Translations under genes and position numbers: made by a program | The notes under the pieces: generated by a model | What the model was told of the DNA's origin: nothing | The model's input: the letters and a program-made list of their open reading frames with translations, nothing else | Database searches by the model: none | In this document: positions 1-11,600 of the stretch, in pieces | Numbering within the stretch: the stretch's first letter is position 1 | How the letters are laid out: the number at the start of each line of letters is the position of its first letter | NCBI GenBank assembly: GCA_033964015.1 | Contig: CM066912.1 | Location: 28,792,532-28,856,531, forward strand | Length of the DNA stretch: 64,000 bases | Direction of reading: 5' to 3' | Source: Scolanthus callimorphus | Taxonomy: Eukaryota > Cnidaria > Anthozoa > Actiniaria > Edwardsiidae

Positions 1-47
1 ATTTTCTGTGGCGTGGTATAAAGCGCTGTAAACAGACGAATCCGCAC

Positions 48-3000
48 CTTGACTGTCATGTATATCGCTGTGTATCCCACAGCTGTATTAACCTGAAAAA
101 CGAAAACGCTTTTATTCCCAATGCTCATTTATTTGACAGACAAAACATTTGGTGATTTACCATACTTGAATACGGGAATTTTCAATGTAGTATAGAAATA
201 TAAGCAAATAAACGTTTTAATACTTACAAAAATACCTTGACAAGAATTATGAGGACCAGCTGAAAGTACAAATATCGTTTTTAGAATTTCAGCGCCTGTT
301 CATCCAGCGTAAGGCGACAAAAATGCAAAGATTTTGTTACAAAGCTAGAAAATGATAACGAAATACTCACTAATTTGCATCACAATATCATGTACCACAC
401 TTGCTAAGGCAGAAATTTCAAACACAAAAACTGCCCTGCAATGAAAATAAACAAATAATAGTGATGTTTTACAAACGGCCATGTCTACAGGCCCGTTTAC
501 ACCAATTTTTGTCGCGGCGATTTTTCTCGCACGTACGCGCCAACTCAAAATCACTATGCGAATTCAGCATATTTACTTGAGGAAATTCAGCATATTATTG
601 ACTTGAGAAAAAAAATAGGACCATACTTCCAGACAAAGAGCTGAAGCGTCGTATGGCGACCGTAACGGTTCTTACGCCCACGCCAGAGATTTCGGCCCTG
701 ACAGTCGCTATCCTGGTGTTGAACTGCCCAGTAGCTAGATACCTATGGGTGAGAGTACGCCCGGCCACCAGACCATATAAAGACGCCCCTTGTACCGTTA
801 GTGAACAGTCAACATTTGTTATGCATCGCGAACGTATTTATAGGCCTAATGAGTGTGTAAGAGATCCATGTGGGATAGATACGTTGTTCGTTTGTTTAAA
901 CTAGCTTATCTAACGGTAATGCAGAAATAATTCTCACAGTTGTCGTTTAGCATGTTGTATTCATTATAATTCAATAGTATCCATTATAATGTCACGAGAA
1001 TGAGTTTCTTTTAGTTTCCATTTGCGCATGCGCACACACGTCATCTCGATTTTCCGTGACCAGACGAAGTGTTATATACTCTCCGCTTCTTAAATACTAT
1101 TGTCTATTCATTTATTCGAATATATTTTAAAGTTAAAACCGTGTTCACACAATTAAAACTGAGCCAGACTGCAGAGTTAACAATGATCGTAATCACTGTA
1201 TTGCAATGAAGGCCTTTCTTACCCCCATAAATCTCGTTTCTGTGCGGTTCTATCTGTCTCGAGCATCTGTACATTCTCGAGTTCCCTAAACGGTTAGAAT
1301 GGCATGACAGTTAGTGCAGGATGAACAATGTCTGGTCCTGTTATTGGACAGATCCTAAAACCTGCCTAATTTCTTGCCTTTTCCCGCTTATCTCCAACAC
1401 AACGTTTAGCTGTTAGGTTAATCTCGTCTCTATCCTTCTTTTGCCCCTTCCTGCCCGGCAGGTACAAAATGCAGGTCACAGGTCACAAGTAGAACGAATT
1501 TACTTGTGACCTGTGATCTGTGACTTGCGTTCTACTTGTGACCTGTGACCTGCGTTTTGTACAGTGTGTTGCCCAAACTCCGGACGCTTTTTGCGTTTAG
1601 CGCTATAACATTTCGAAAATAAGTCGCAACAGTTTGAAAGTTTGTAAGCGGTAAGTAAAACTGTTTTCTGGTGTAAACAGCGTAAAAACTCCCATTTTTC
1701 TCTAAATGATAAGTAACTGTGCGGTAAAATTCTGTTGTTCAAAATTGCCCAAACTACGGACAATTTGCCCAAACTCCGGACACTAACTGCACAAATTATT
1801 TTCACCACTCTCTTTGTATGTATGTGTTATCAATCAAGTTCAAATTGCTAACATTATTGTATTCAACATTTGTGTCTACTTATATAACTTTATTGTGAGC
1901 GAAGAATCGCAAATGAAAAGAAAACTTGAGTGGGTAATTTTTGTTGTTGTTGCCTAACGAGCTTATCTTATTTTTCGTTTCTAATTAACCCGCTTCGTTG
2001 AAATAAATGTAATTATTTTAATATTTAGCATTTCTACCATTCAATTTCAGAAAACTTCAGCTCATTTAACAGAAGAACAATCTTCAAATTTAACGTTTTG
2101 GTCTTCCTCTGGGTTGGTATCGATATTTTTTAGCTGCTGACATGCGAAGAATTGATTACACTAATTAGCCCTCGGCTTGCTGCGGATATTTATCTCTAAA
2201 TTCCCTTTGTGCCGTATTAAAAGCGGCCAAGGCTAGAAAGTTTTCAAATTATGAACATTAATGTAATACTTTATTGCTAAGAAGCAAGCCAAATAGTATC
2301 TGACGAGTAAACTAGAATATTTTACCAATTTTTGAGGTACGCGACGTTTCAAATGCAAATTATTCATAACTTCTTCTCATACTTTTTAATTACGTTGTTC
2401 GCTCTTGCAGTATTTTCTCGAGATTTCTGTTAAATAACATTACAACAATACTCCGGCCAACACTATACACTTATTAAGTATCTAAATCCTGCAAAATGGA
2501 GTCATTATATTAATCTCTCCTCATTTTTTTAGACACAATTAAGGTAGTGGTATATTTGCGTCCGAAGATGGGTTCATTTCGTGAAAAACTCCAGTAACAG
2601 TATGAAACGTGATTTCTTCCTAATTACAAGCGGAAACACAAAGGTTTCATTTGGGTTAGAAAGAGCTACTATATAACTCCCTTTCTAAACCAAAAAGCAA
2701 AATGTTTGTTTTACGCAAAAGATAGTAGAACTGATACAAATTGGAAAGATACACTCACGGAGCCGCTAGCATTCAAACTAAAGCCACATGCGTTACAACT
2801 TGTCTCAGCAAAACTTTAATTCTCCCGCATGAAAAGACGACGAGCAGGTAAAAAATGCACTACAAGTGAGAATGATAGTTGGTTGTTGATTTGTGCGCTA
2901 TCAAAACTTAAATTTCTTTTGCGTTTTTAAAATATTGTACGTTAAATGCAAAGTGTCCGAGGTTGGGTACCGTCCGGAGTTTGGGCAACACACTGTACCT

Positions 3001-6000
3001 GCTACTTCCTGCCCACCTCTGACTTCCTGCCCACCTCTGAGTTTTCGGCTTATCTCGCCTATTTCTAGCTAGTCTCCCGTGCAGCCCGTACATTGTTCCG
3101 ATCACACAACGCTTCCCTCCCCGCATTTTGGTTTAATAACAGACCTGCTCAAGCTGTAAACGGCATACTAACACCTACCTTACAATAAAAATGCCAGAGA
3201 TCAGGAACACCTGGACAATAACAAATTCTGCTGTGGACAACAGCAGCCATTCTGGTTCTGAAATAGTTAAACGTCAAATTAGCTGTCAACAGCATTAATT
3301 TGGGAGAAACATTTGGGGACCAGATTTCTAATATGGCGACTGTTATAGATCATCATCCTTTTTCCTTACCTGTACATTCAATGTATTCTGATTTCATGGT
3401 TGCAAGTCCAACAATGGCGACAACCAACAAGTAGATTACTGTGACAATGATAATTGGGACAGACAGCCTGAAAAAAATCAGCATCATGGAGTTTCGATTT
3501 AATGAATTTGCTCTTTTTTGCAGGCACCTAAGATTTGTAAATTGGTTGGATGTTTCTGCTTTGTTCTTTTATTTTTTACGTCTAATTATTGGGGTTTCAA
3601 TATGGTCTATTGCGAGAACTTGGGAGCATGCGACAAGTTTTTTTTTCAGATTAGGAGAGGGGCCAGCGGGCAAGGTGAAGCATTCATTTTAAAGCAAATG
3701 TGAGCAGCAGACACTTAGCAAAGTTTCAATTTCAATCAACTTTTCCAAGCACTACCAACAAACTTTGCGGGTACAAAAATTTGGCATGGCAGGGTTACTC
3801 ACGTAAAGTCACGAAAAGTTTGGAAGACCCCCTAGATAGAGAAAAAGCAAACAGTGGCCCACCCTGGATCCCAAAGGAAACAATTGTCCCAGAGGGACAG
3901 GCAAACATGATACAAGAACACAAGAATTGCCAAAATAATTGTTCAGACTGTTTAATATTTAATCAGTGTTCTGGGTCCGGTTGCTCGAAAGTGGTTTAGC
4001 ACTAATCCAGGATTAATTACCATGGTGACTCGATGGTTTTGTTCGAACTAAACCTGGTTTAACTTTAATCCACCTTTGAACAACCCGCACCTGCAATTTA
4101 GCTAACCCAACGAAATGTCCCCTTTCACGGTATATATCATGGCACTTTTTCCTGGTTACTGATATGGAGGCACCAATGTTTGGTGAGGTAGAATTTTTAA
4201 CCCAAATACAGTGTAATCTACTTACAATTTGGCTTTCTCTTCCCGTCGGGTCATGCGAGCAGCAAGCATACAATGGAAGTGAGTCACAACAAGAATCTGA
4301 TGAGCGACAACATTCATGATTAATATCCCTCCTATAGTAATGCAGAATTATTCTATGCATTAAAGAATTCCAGATATCATTACATGGAATGTTTAATATT
4401 ACCTGACATGATGTCTTCAGAAACTGTGTTACAAAGTGCACAGCCATCTTTGCAAGGTAAAGCCAATTTACACCACTGCAATGGTAGAGAATTTTTAAAC
4501 ATAGACCAAATCAGCTAACAGTGTCTACATCTTGTCCACCCAATTCAGATAATGTGATGATTCCTTTGGGTGGATACTTTTGTTAGTTCTGCGCATTACA
4601 CTCGTGCACTCGGTCGAGTGAGAAAAATTGGACAATTGTAACCACCCAAAGGAGACCTCACATGATCTGAATTGGGTCGCAACATTGAAGTAAACACTGT
4701 TAGCCGATTTGGTCTATGGTCACTTTCTGTTAATGAAAACTTTAAAAACTGTTATTTCAGTAAACGAAATACTTACAAAAGGGAGCAACATGTATCATCA
4801 ATGATGTCATTACAAACAAGGTCAAGGTGGTATGGGACATTTTTCTGAGGAAGATGGGGCCATTCCATTTTTAAGCCGAACCCCCTCTACGGAAGAGCTC
4901 ATTTTCTTTAGTAACCCCCTCGGAAAAATGAGCCCTTTTTGGATTGCACCCCCTCAGAAAACCCACGGAAGAGGCTATTTTTTATTGCACCCCCTCAGAA
5001 AAACCCACGGAAGAGGCTTTTTCTTATTGTACCCCCTCGGAAAAACCCACGGAAGAGCCTTTCTTACAGTTTGACCCCCTCGGAAATGGCCATTTTGCTA
5101 TACCCCCTAGGAAAACTTCTTCTGTAGGGGGGGTGCAGCTAAAAAATGGAATGGCCCATTGGTGAAGGGAGGGTATAAACGACAGAGGGATGATAGAGCT
5201 GGAATTGTGAGTGATGAGAAACAGCAGTAGATGTTTAAATACTGAAACAAGGACCTGCATCTTATTACTAACTGGGACTAGGCCAATCAAGTCATTTGTC
5301 ATAATACAGCAACTGAAATGCATCAAAGGATGCTCAACAGTGACATTAGTAAAACAATTTTTGTTGGTCGAACATTCCCCAGGTTGGACCACAGGTTGAA
5401 GAGACTGCTGCTGGTAAGGATGCCCAGCAGTTTTAGGAGAGAGATGATGGATAGGACATTGCTTTCAGCACCTTCTGGAAATAGTAGGTGGTACGTAGGG
5501 TGGGGTAAGGTCTGACCTAGGCACCTGTAGACACTGATGTAGACACAACCAACCAACCAGCAGTATGATGTCATCAGTCAATTTCAATTACATGTACAAT
5601 ACTCTTACCATAGTATACAGTTAATGATTCCACTATAGTAGATGATATACTGGTTTGGAAGGGAATGGTGATGGGTGTGGAGCTTATACACCTATAAACA
5701 ATAAACAGACAACACTCGCATAAGCCTAACAGTTGTATGATCAATGTCTTAGACTAAAATACAATTAGACCAAATTTCTTATGACAAAGCTGGCTTGAAA
5801 TTAAGAATTAATCACCATTAATCATAGTTGCAATTTTAGGCCTAAGGCCATGTCCAACATTTTCAGTAAAAAATCTGGTATGAATCAATTTAGGAGAACA
5901 CTGCAAAAAAGTTAGCAATAAATGGTTATGGCAAAAACACAGGCCCTAGTCTACTGCTAGGTTATTGCAGCCTTACCTTTGCTATGCATATCAAACATGT

Positions 6001-7559
6001 AACAAGAGATAAAAATGTCAACGTAGAGTCCCTGAGAAGAACAAAAAGAATATGAGACATGGTTAAAAAACATTTTTGGGGGAGGACCCAATTAAGGAGG
6101 TCGGTGGGCAGGGGTGAAGGGGGTCTGTTTCCTATATTTTTTGGAAAACTCATTTTACAGATTGTAATTTTTATAATTTTCTTAGTTCTCTAAATTTTCA
6201 TTGTAGTCCCAGAAAATTTCCATCCTCCCTTCCCCCATGGTAGGGATTGAAAATTACAGAGGGGTGGGGATGGGGGGTCAATTTAATTATTTCTTCCATA
6301 AAATACTGTATTTTCCATTAGAAATTCCAGAGGGATGGGGGGTCACTTTTCAACATCCTTCTGTTGGGAGGGGGGGGGGGATATGGATATTTTCTGGAAC
6401 CACACATTATCAGCAGAAATCCACATGTTGTAATTTTATGCAATATGTACAAGATCTAATTATTATGATTCTTATACTTTAAGCTGTAATACTGTAGACC
6501 AGTATTACAGCAAGTTCTGGTATAGCAAGTTCTTGAATAATTTATAATTTGTCAAAAATAAGGGGAGGGGATCAGGGGAGAACCACCCACATCCTCCTTA
6601 TATATGGATCCACCCAAATCCCCCATTTCCTATTACCACCTTCACTATTACAAGTGTCAAAATCAGGGGGTTAGGGAGTCCTGGCAGTGACCCTTACTTC
6701 TCCTGCCAAAAGGGCAGTCTCCGGGACATGAGGCTTGAAACTATACTCCCGAACATTAAGTGGAGCCTTCTTTATTTTGTTATGCTGCTATAATATCATT
6801 TGAAGCAATCTTCTCTGTTGCCCACTAAATTAGAAATGGTTTCTTGTGGTTAGCCCTTTTGGCTTGCAAGATAAGTATGTGTGAACATCTGGTGACAAAT
6901 ACTAAAGTAAATTATTCCCTTAATAACCCATTCATTTTGTTATAATCTTTTTCAGATGTAAGCAGGCATCTTATTAGAGTGAGACATGGCCTGAAAATGT
7001 GTTCAACAAAGATCACAAAAATACATAATTGACACACAATTGATTTAATTGGGTGTATCCTGATAGGACCCTGTGAGGAGCCTGCCCCCCCCCCCCCCCC
7101 CCCCCCCACCACCTCCCACCTCATTGAAGCAGTAATATACAGTAGACATGACAGAATTGTCAAAAATATGTGAAAATTAGCAACAAAAAGGACCACTACC
7201 TCCCTCTGCATCCCCATTAGCAAAATTCTGGCTATGCCACAGTGAAGCTATGGATTCCTGATCGACATCCTGACAGTTACCAATATACAGGGACGTCAAC
7301 TCTCCCGATTATGGCAGGAGTCTTAAGATTTTCAGCTTCGTCTCTTGGGAAAAATTCAAGATGACTGGCATACATCATTTACTGTATTTCTCCCAGGAGA
7401 ATTTCATGAAACGTCGCCATTTCCAGGCGGTCTCCAGATTTTTGCAGTCCTGGGGTTGATGTCCCGTATGAGGACCAGTCTAAACATACCTGACACAGGA
7501 TGCAGTGTTAAAAGTACCAAAACAACCAGTATAGGCATAGGACTGTTGTAATGTATCAT
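48..7559 (-). CDS. Partial gene for an unrecognised multi-pass membrane protein
   Basis: Exon-like blocks with matching splice sites run down the minus strand. The best pair is 3370-3467 and 3179-3257: phases join, and both encode transmembrane-like stretches (VTVIYLLVVAIVGLATM; EWLLLSTAEFVIVQVFLISG) separated by a short acidic loop (EYIECTEPE). 371-435 continues in phase with a third hydrophobic segment (FVFEISALASVVHDIVM). Upstream, 5977-6031 and 5609-5691 join in phase to 3370-3467 and add another membrane segment. 6698-6787 (ectodomain-like, ending PETALLAGE) and 7490-7559 are weaker. The last has an ATG at 7559, an in-frame stop before it, and a signal-peptide-like core (ILVVLVLLTL). 236-259 and 48-92 are tentative because phases to 371-435 do not fit. 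The gene probably runs off the left edge. I do not recognise the family; a LAPTM-like or 7TM-like protein is only a guess. It lies head-to-head with WDR45. Confidence 0.45.
1465..1559. repeat. Short foldback with nuclear-receptor-like half-sites
   Basis: Two 32-bp arms (1465-1496 and 1528-1559) are inverted copies with one mismatch. A 31-bp spacer between them repeats the same motif. Both ends abut TA dinucleotides (1463-1464 and 1560-1561), as in a tiny TA-target foldback element. Each arm holds AGGTCACAGGTCA, a perfect direct repeat spaced by one base. The right TA is also the left target duplication of the next element. Confidence 0.6.
1562..2995. mobile_element. Non-autonomous Tc1/mariner-type (Tigger/pogo-like) DNA transposon
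   Basis: The ends are perfect 24-bp inverted repeats (1562-1585 and 2972-2995) starting CAGTGTGTTGCCC, flanked by TA on both sides (1560-1561, 2996-2997). Degenerate sub-terminal copies of the same GCCCAAACT-CGGAC motif lie inside at about 1745-1783 and 2951-2970. The 1434-bp body has no transposase ORF. CAGT-starting termini and a TA target are features of the pogo/Tigger branch. It sits in an intron of the minus-strand membrane gene. Confidence 0.75.
4500..4718. mobile_element. Foldback MITE, family with CATAGACC ends, copy 1
   Basis: The ends are long imperfect inverted repeats: CATAGACCAAATCAGCTAAC at the left and its complement at the right. Inner arms carry CACCCAATTCAGAT and CCACCCAAAGG motifs in mirror order. 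There is no ORF. A second, decayed copy is at 19090-19240. Confidence 0.65.
4853..5160. mobile_element. Foldback element containing a minisatellite
   Basis: The outer 40-odd bases are inverted copies (GGGGCCATTCCATTTTTAAG at the left against CTAAAAAATGGAATGGCCC at the right). The interior, about 4945-5080, is a tandem array of roughly 40-bp units built on CACCCCCTCAGAAAAACCCA and CGGAAGAGGC. The small ORFs here (proline, lysine and arginine rich in every frame) are a by-product of the repeat. Confidence 0.6.
6198..6409. mobile_element. Foldback MITE, GGAAATTCC/G-run family, copy 1
   Basis: The left end (CCCAGAAAATTTCCATCC) and right end (GGATATGGATATTTTCTGG) are inverted copies. The interior has AAATTCCAGAGGG, GGGGTCA and G runs. 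The same family recurs at 52211-52427 and, decayed, at 56330-56765. Confidence 0.6.
7085..7107. repeat. Poly-C run
   Basis: This is an uninterrupted run of 23 C. Similar runs of 20-28 C or G occur at 9941-9963, 11327-11346, 44614-44641 and 61609-61630, mostly inside dispersed repeats. Lengths should be treated as approximate. Confidence 0.9.
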
Positions 7560-8619
7560 TTGCCCCTAGTATTCCATTCATCTTAAATGCTTGTTCATTG
7601 TCTGAATGAAAAATCCCACACCAATTTAAGTATATTAGAAGTGTACTTTAAAATTCTGAAACAGAATAAGTACAGTTAACATGAAAACAGTATTATATAC
7701 CGACTGAAAACGAAATAGTACATTTTTTACAAAGCTAATTCACACCATATTGAAAGCCTAGTAGTAGAGGGTATTTAGAAAACAATTAAAAGACAATAAG
7801 ATGTTAGAAACTTTTAATATGGATGAGCTGAAGGTTAATTAATTAGACTGGGCAATTTTATGCTTTTTTTGATAACCCACCGCAGAAACTATAGCAAGCA
7901 GTGTTCTAAAGTCCAAGTAATGTAGAACAAACACTAGTAAAGGAAACAATACCGAAAATAACGCGCTTAGTTGACTCAAATTCATAACAAAACATTTTCA
8001 ATGCAGACACGGTATTCTGTTGTTCAAAATTGTTTACTCATGTCGAAATGCTTTTCGCATTTTCGGGATGATTCATTACTGTATGAATATTCAGAAAGTA
8101 GATGAAAAACAATTCTCACCTTTAATTTAGACTAGTAGAAGAAAAGTCAGCTGTTTTCAACATATTTTCTTCTTTCTACATACGTGATTTTCAGACGAAC
8201 AACTCAATTTCCTCCCGCGTACATTTCACGTGGGTGTATGTAGGGGCGTAGGTGGGAGGGGTGGAGACGCAATTTGCTTTTGTTTTTCTCTCCTTTTGAT
8301 TTTGATTTCGCTGTAAAAATGGGACAAAGATACTTCATTTTATAAATATTTGCTTTTTAAAGATAAAAAAAAGCAGTAAAAATTAACACGTCTCAAAAGC
8401 CCAAATTCTTAAAAGCACTTTTAATAACAACTGACTCCCCCCACCCCATTTAAAATTTATTGCTTCGAAGGCTTGGTTGCGCAGTTAGAACACAGGCTTC
8501 CCAAGTTGGCAAGAAGCAGTCAAAACAAACAAACATGGCGGCGAGAAGGAAATGAGTTGGTTGTTCTCAAACAAATTCGTTTGTAGGTTGCTAAATTTGA
8601 ATCTATAAAGGGCCTCATC
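7560..8619. promoter_or_regulatory. Divergent spacer, membrane gene / WDR45
   Basis: This spacer separates the putative signal-peptide start at 7559 (minus) from the WDR45 start at 8620 (plus). The left half is AT-rich without clear features. ACATGGCGGCGAG at 8533-8545 resembles a YY1-type ATGGCGGC element. The same ATG (8535) opens a six-codon uORF ending at 8555, which would lie in the WDR45 leader if transcription starts upstream of it. No TATA box is evident. Confidence 0.35.
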
Positions 8620-11600
8620 ATGCAAAATGGGGTGGTACATCTATCGTTCAACCAGGACCACGGTAAAAGTCAAATTGTATTTTCTTTCATGGGCGAAAAT
8701 AGACATATTTTTTAGGTTACTCGTCTCAGGTTTTGAATGAGCTGATCAAAACTGAAAACTGTCTGGCACGCAACAAAGCGAAAGAACTGTGTTTGTTTCT
8801 TGAGAGTTTGCTTTGCTAAACGCTCGTTTCTAAGATCCAGGCCCAACTCTCCCAGGCTTTATTTATCAAGAACAGTCAATATCAATCGTTGTTTAAAAAG
8901 TTTGACGTCATGGATATTTTTATGTTTCGCTGGAACGAAAGGCGATTAGAATAGCAGAAAAACCTTCATCCAGAGTTCATGGAATGGCCTATCTGCTTTG
9001 CGTAAGGTTACCTTATACTTGTTGCCTTTTCCTTTGTTCATCATCAAAAATCTAAATTATTCTTGTGCAAAAAAATCCTCATTGGATATATGGCATAGGG
9101 GGGTCAGAAACTTGGTAGTAATGAAAGAAACTGGCTGGAAGCCATTACACTTTCTACATCCACGTCCTTGCTTAAGAGTGTCTTAAAGCTCTCCACTGAG
9201 CTTGCATTAAACTAGGAAGTGTCTCACACTTCCCTGATTAAACATTGTTATTGAAACATTTCTTTTATACAGCCTGCTTTGCCTGTTCCTTGGATAGCAA
9301 TAATATAAGAATATACAATACAGAACCACTATCTGAAAAAGCCAGAATAGGTAAGATGCCAATAAGTGCTTATTCACTGACAAAATGATAACTGCAGTGG
9401 TATTGACTTTTTCAAGGATTTCAAAAGGTTCAAAAAGGAGGCAGAGGAAGGGTGGACTGAAAATAAGATCCCTTTTAAGGACCCTGTTTAGGATTTTATA
9501 AGACCCTGTTGGATCCTGTAGCTATCCTACATGTAGGATCTTTTGGACCCATGTAGGGTGGAAATGAGTATTTTTAGCTACATGATCCCTATATGAATAT
9601 TTGATCACTCTATGATACAGTTATGTTTCAGTCCTCAAACACTGATTTTGTTTTGCATTTTCAGCCCTGACAAATGAGTTGTACCAGATCTCTCAAGTGC
9701 ACATGCTGCACAGAACCAACCTTATTGGGATAGTGGGAACCGGACCTGGCGCTAGATTCTCAAATGATAAGGGTAAAATGAAGACATGGCTGGTGACATA
9801 GAATTTTGAAAAAAAACAGCTTGCAAGAGCAGATCTAGGGGGTAGCTCATGTGGGCCCCTTTTTTGGAGATTTTCCATACATTTACTTTATTTTGCTAAG
9901 GGAAATTTGCAAATTTCCATCCCATATTTTCACTATTGGTCCCCCCCCCCCCCCCCCCCCCCCACTCCCCTTCTGAAATTCCTGGATCTGCCCCGGCTTG
10001 TGATCAACTGATAAACCCATCCACTTAGCCCATATGGAGTTTTAGGACAGAGAAACCTGGAGGAAAGTGAGGAAAACTTGACAAGCAAGATTTTGGCTGT
10101 CCAGCACATAGGACCAAGAAAAAAAAGAACAGAGGGGGAAGGCACTTTCTTTCCTCTCCCCCTCCCCTCTTCATTTTATGTGTGGTCAACATCTCACCCG
10201 AGTTTCTCTGCCTGAGAACTGCAGCTGCATGGATGAGGTTTTGGAACTTTGACATTGTAAACATGTCATTTTTTTAGAATCCCCAATATAAAGGCAAGTG
10301 TAGTGAATTGAGAGATGAGACCAATGATTTATTGCCTCAGTTTAACTACTCCATTAACACACAATGTCTTTAGTGGTCAAAAATTGCCTAAGAAACAGTG
10401 GATAGGTCCTGTTGTTGCACTGCAGCATTTTTCTTTGCAGTGAGTTTTTACAGCAGCCATAGAAAATTTCATTGGGCCCAGGGTGACAGCGGTATGAATT
10501 TTAGCAAAATAACAATTAACAGTGATAGTGATCATATGATTATCTTATTTAGTTTACATTTGGGATGATGCTTCAAAGCATTTAGTTCTGGAGCTGACGT
10601 ATGGATCACCCGTGATGACTTTACGGATGCGAAGAGACAAACTATTTGTTGCCCTGAAGAGCAAAATACATGTTTATTCATTCCCAAATGATGTGAAAAA
10701 GCTGTTTGATTTTGACACAAGAGATAACCCTAAAGGTGAAAAATTGTTGATGTTGTTGATTAAGTTGATGATGTTGTTGATTAAGTTGTTGTTGACAATG
10801 TCAACAACAACAACAACAATGATGTTAATGTTGATGATGATGACAATGATAATGACGATGATGATGTTGTTGATGAAGTTCTTTATTATGATAATTATTG
10901 CATTTTGATGCAGCCCACTGGCTCAGAATTAAAAAATAATCATAGTCATAATTTTACACCTTCAGCAAGAACTGAAAACACAGTCAGTATTTTATTCCTA
11001 ATTTTTAGGTGTATTATTTTATGCCTGTATCAGGCACAATTTTAAGCCCTGATGCACTACTTTTTCTTTTGCCAGTGATGATGTTGAGATGTTGTTTGGG
11101 GTGGTGATGATGATCATGTTAATGATGTTTGGAAGATGATTAAATACTATAATGATGATACAATATCCATACCTGCCAACTCTCCCGGTTTACGCGGGAG
11201 ACTCCCGGTTTTGAGTCAAATCTCCCGGTCTCCCGGTTTTCGCCGTAAATCTCCGGGAAATCAACTCGCTCAGTCAATTTCTGCATTAAAACCTCAAGAT
11301 TTTAAGCGAGCAACGTTTTTTTTTTTGGGGGGGGGGGGGGGGGGGGAGTTAGACGAGGTCATGACAAACTTTCCCCTATCTCCCGGTTTTCACTGTCCAA
11401 GGTTGGCAGGTATGATATCAAATGTTGATTTCATGTCTTCTGTACCTAATTTAGGTTTATGTGAGGTGTGTCCCAGTGCCGAGAGACCCTTTCTAGTGTT
11501 TCCAGCTCATAAACGTGGAAGTGTTCAATTGGTGGTGAGTAATCAATAACTACTCAGACTCCAAATTATAGCCTTGTGTTTGTGCTGCTATTGTTATAAT

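Noticed and set aside
3700..3999. 99-aa plus-strand ORF
   Set aside because: There is no family resemblance, and it lies inside an intron of the minus-strand membrane gene.
4013..4447. 144-aa minus-strand ORF
   Set aside because: It is cysteine/histidine-rich but has no recognisable motif. It overlaps dispersed repeat text and has no exon or promoter support.
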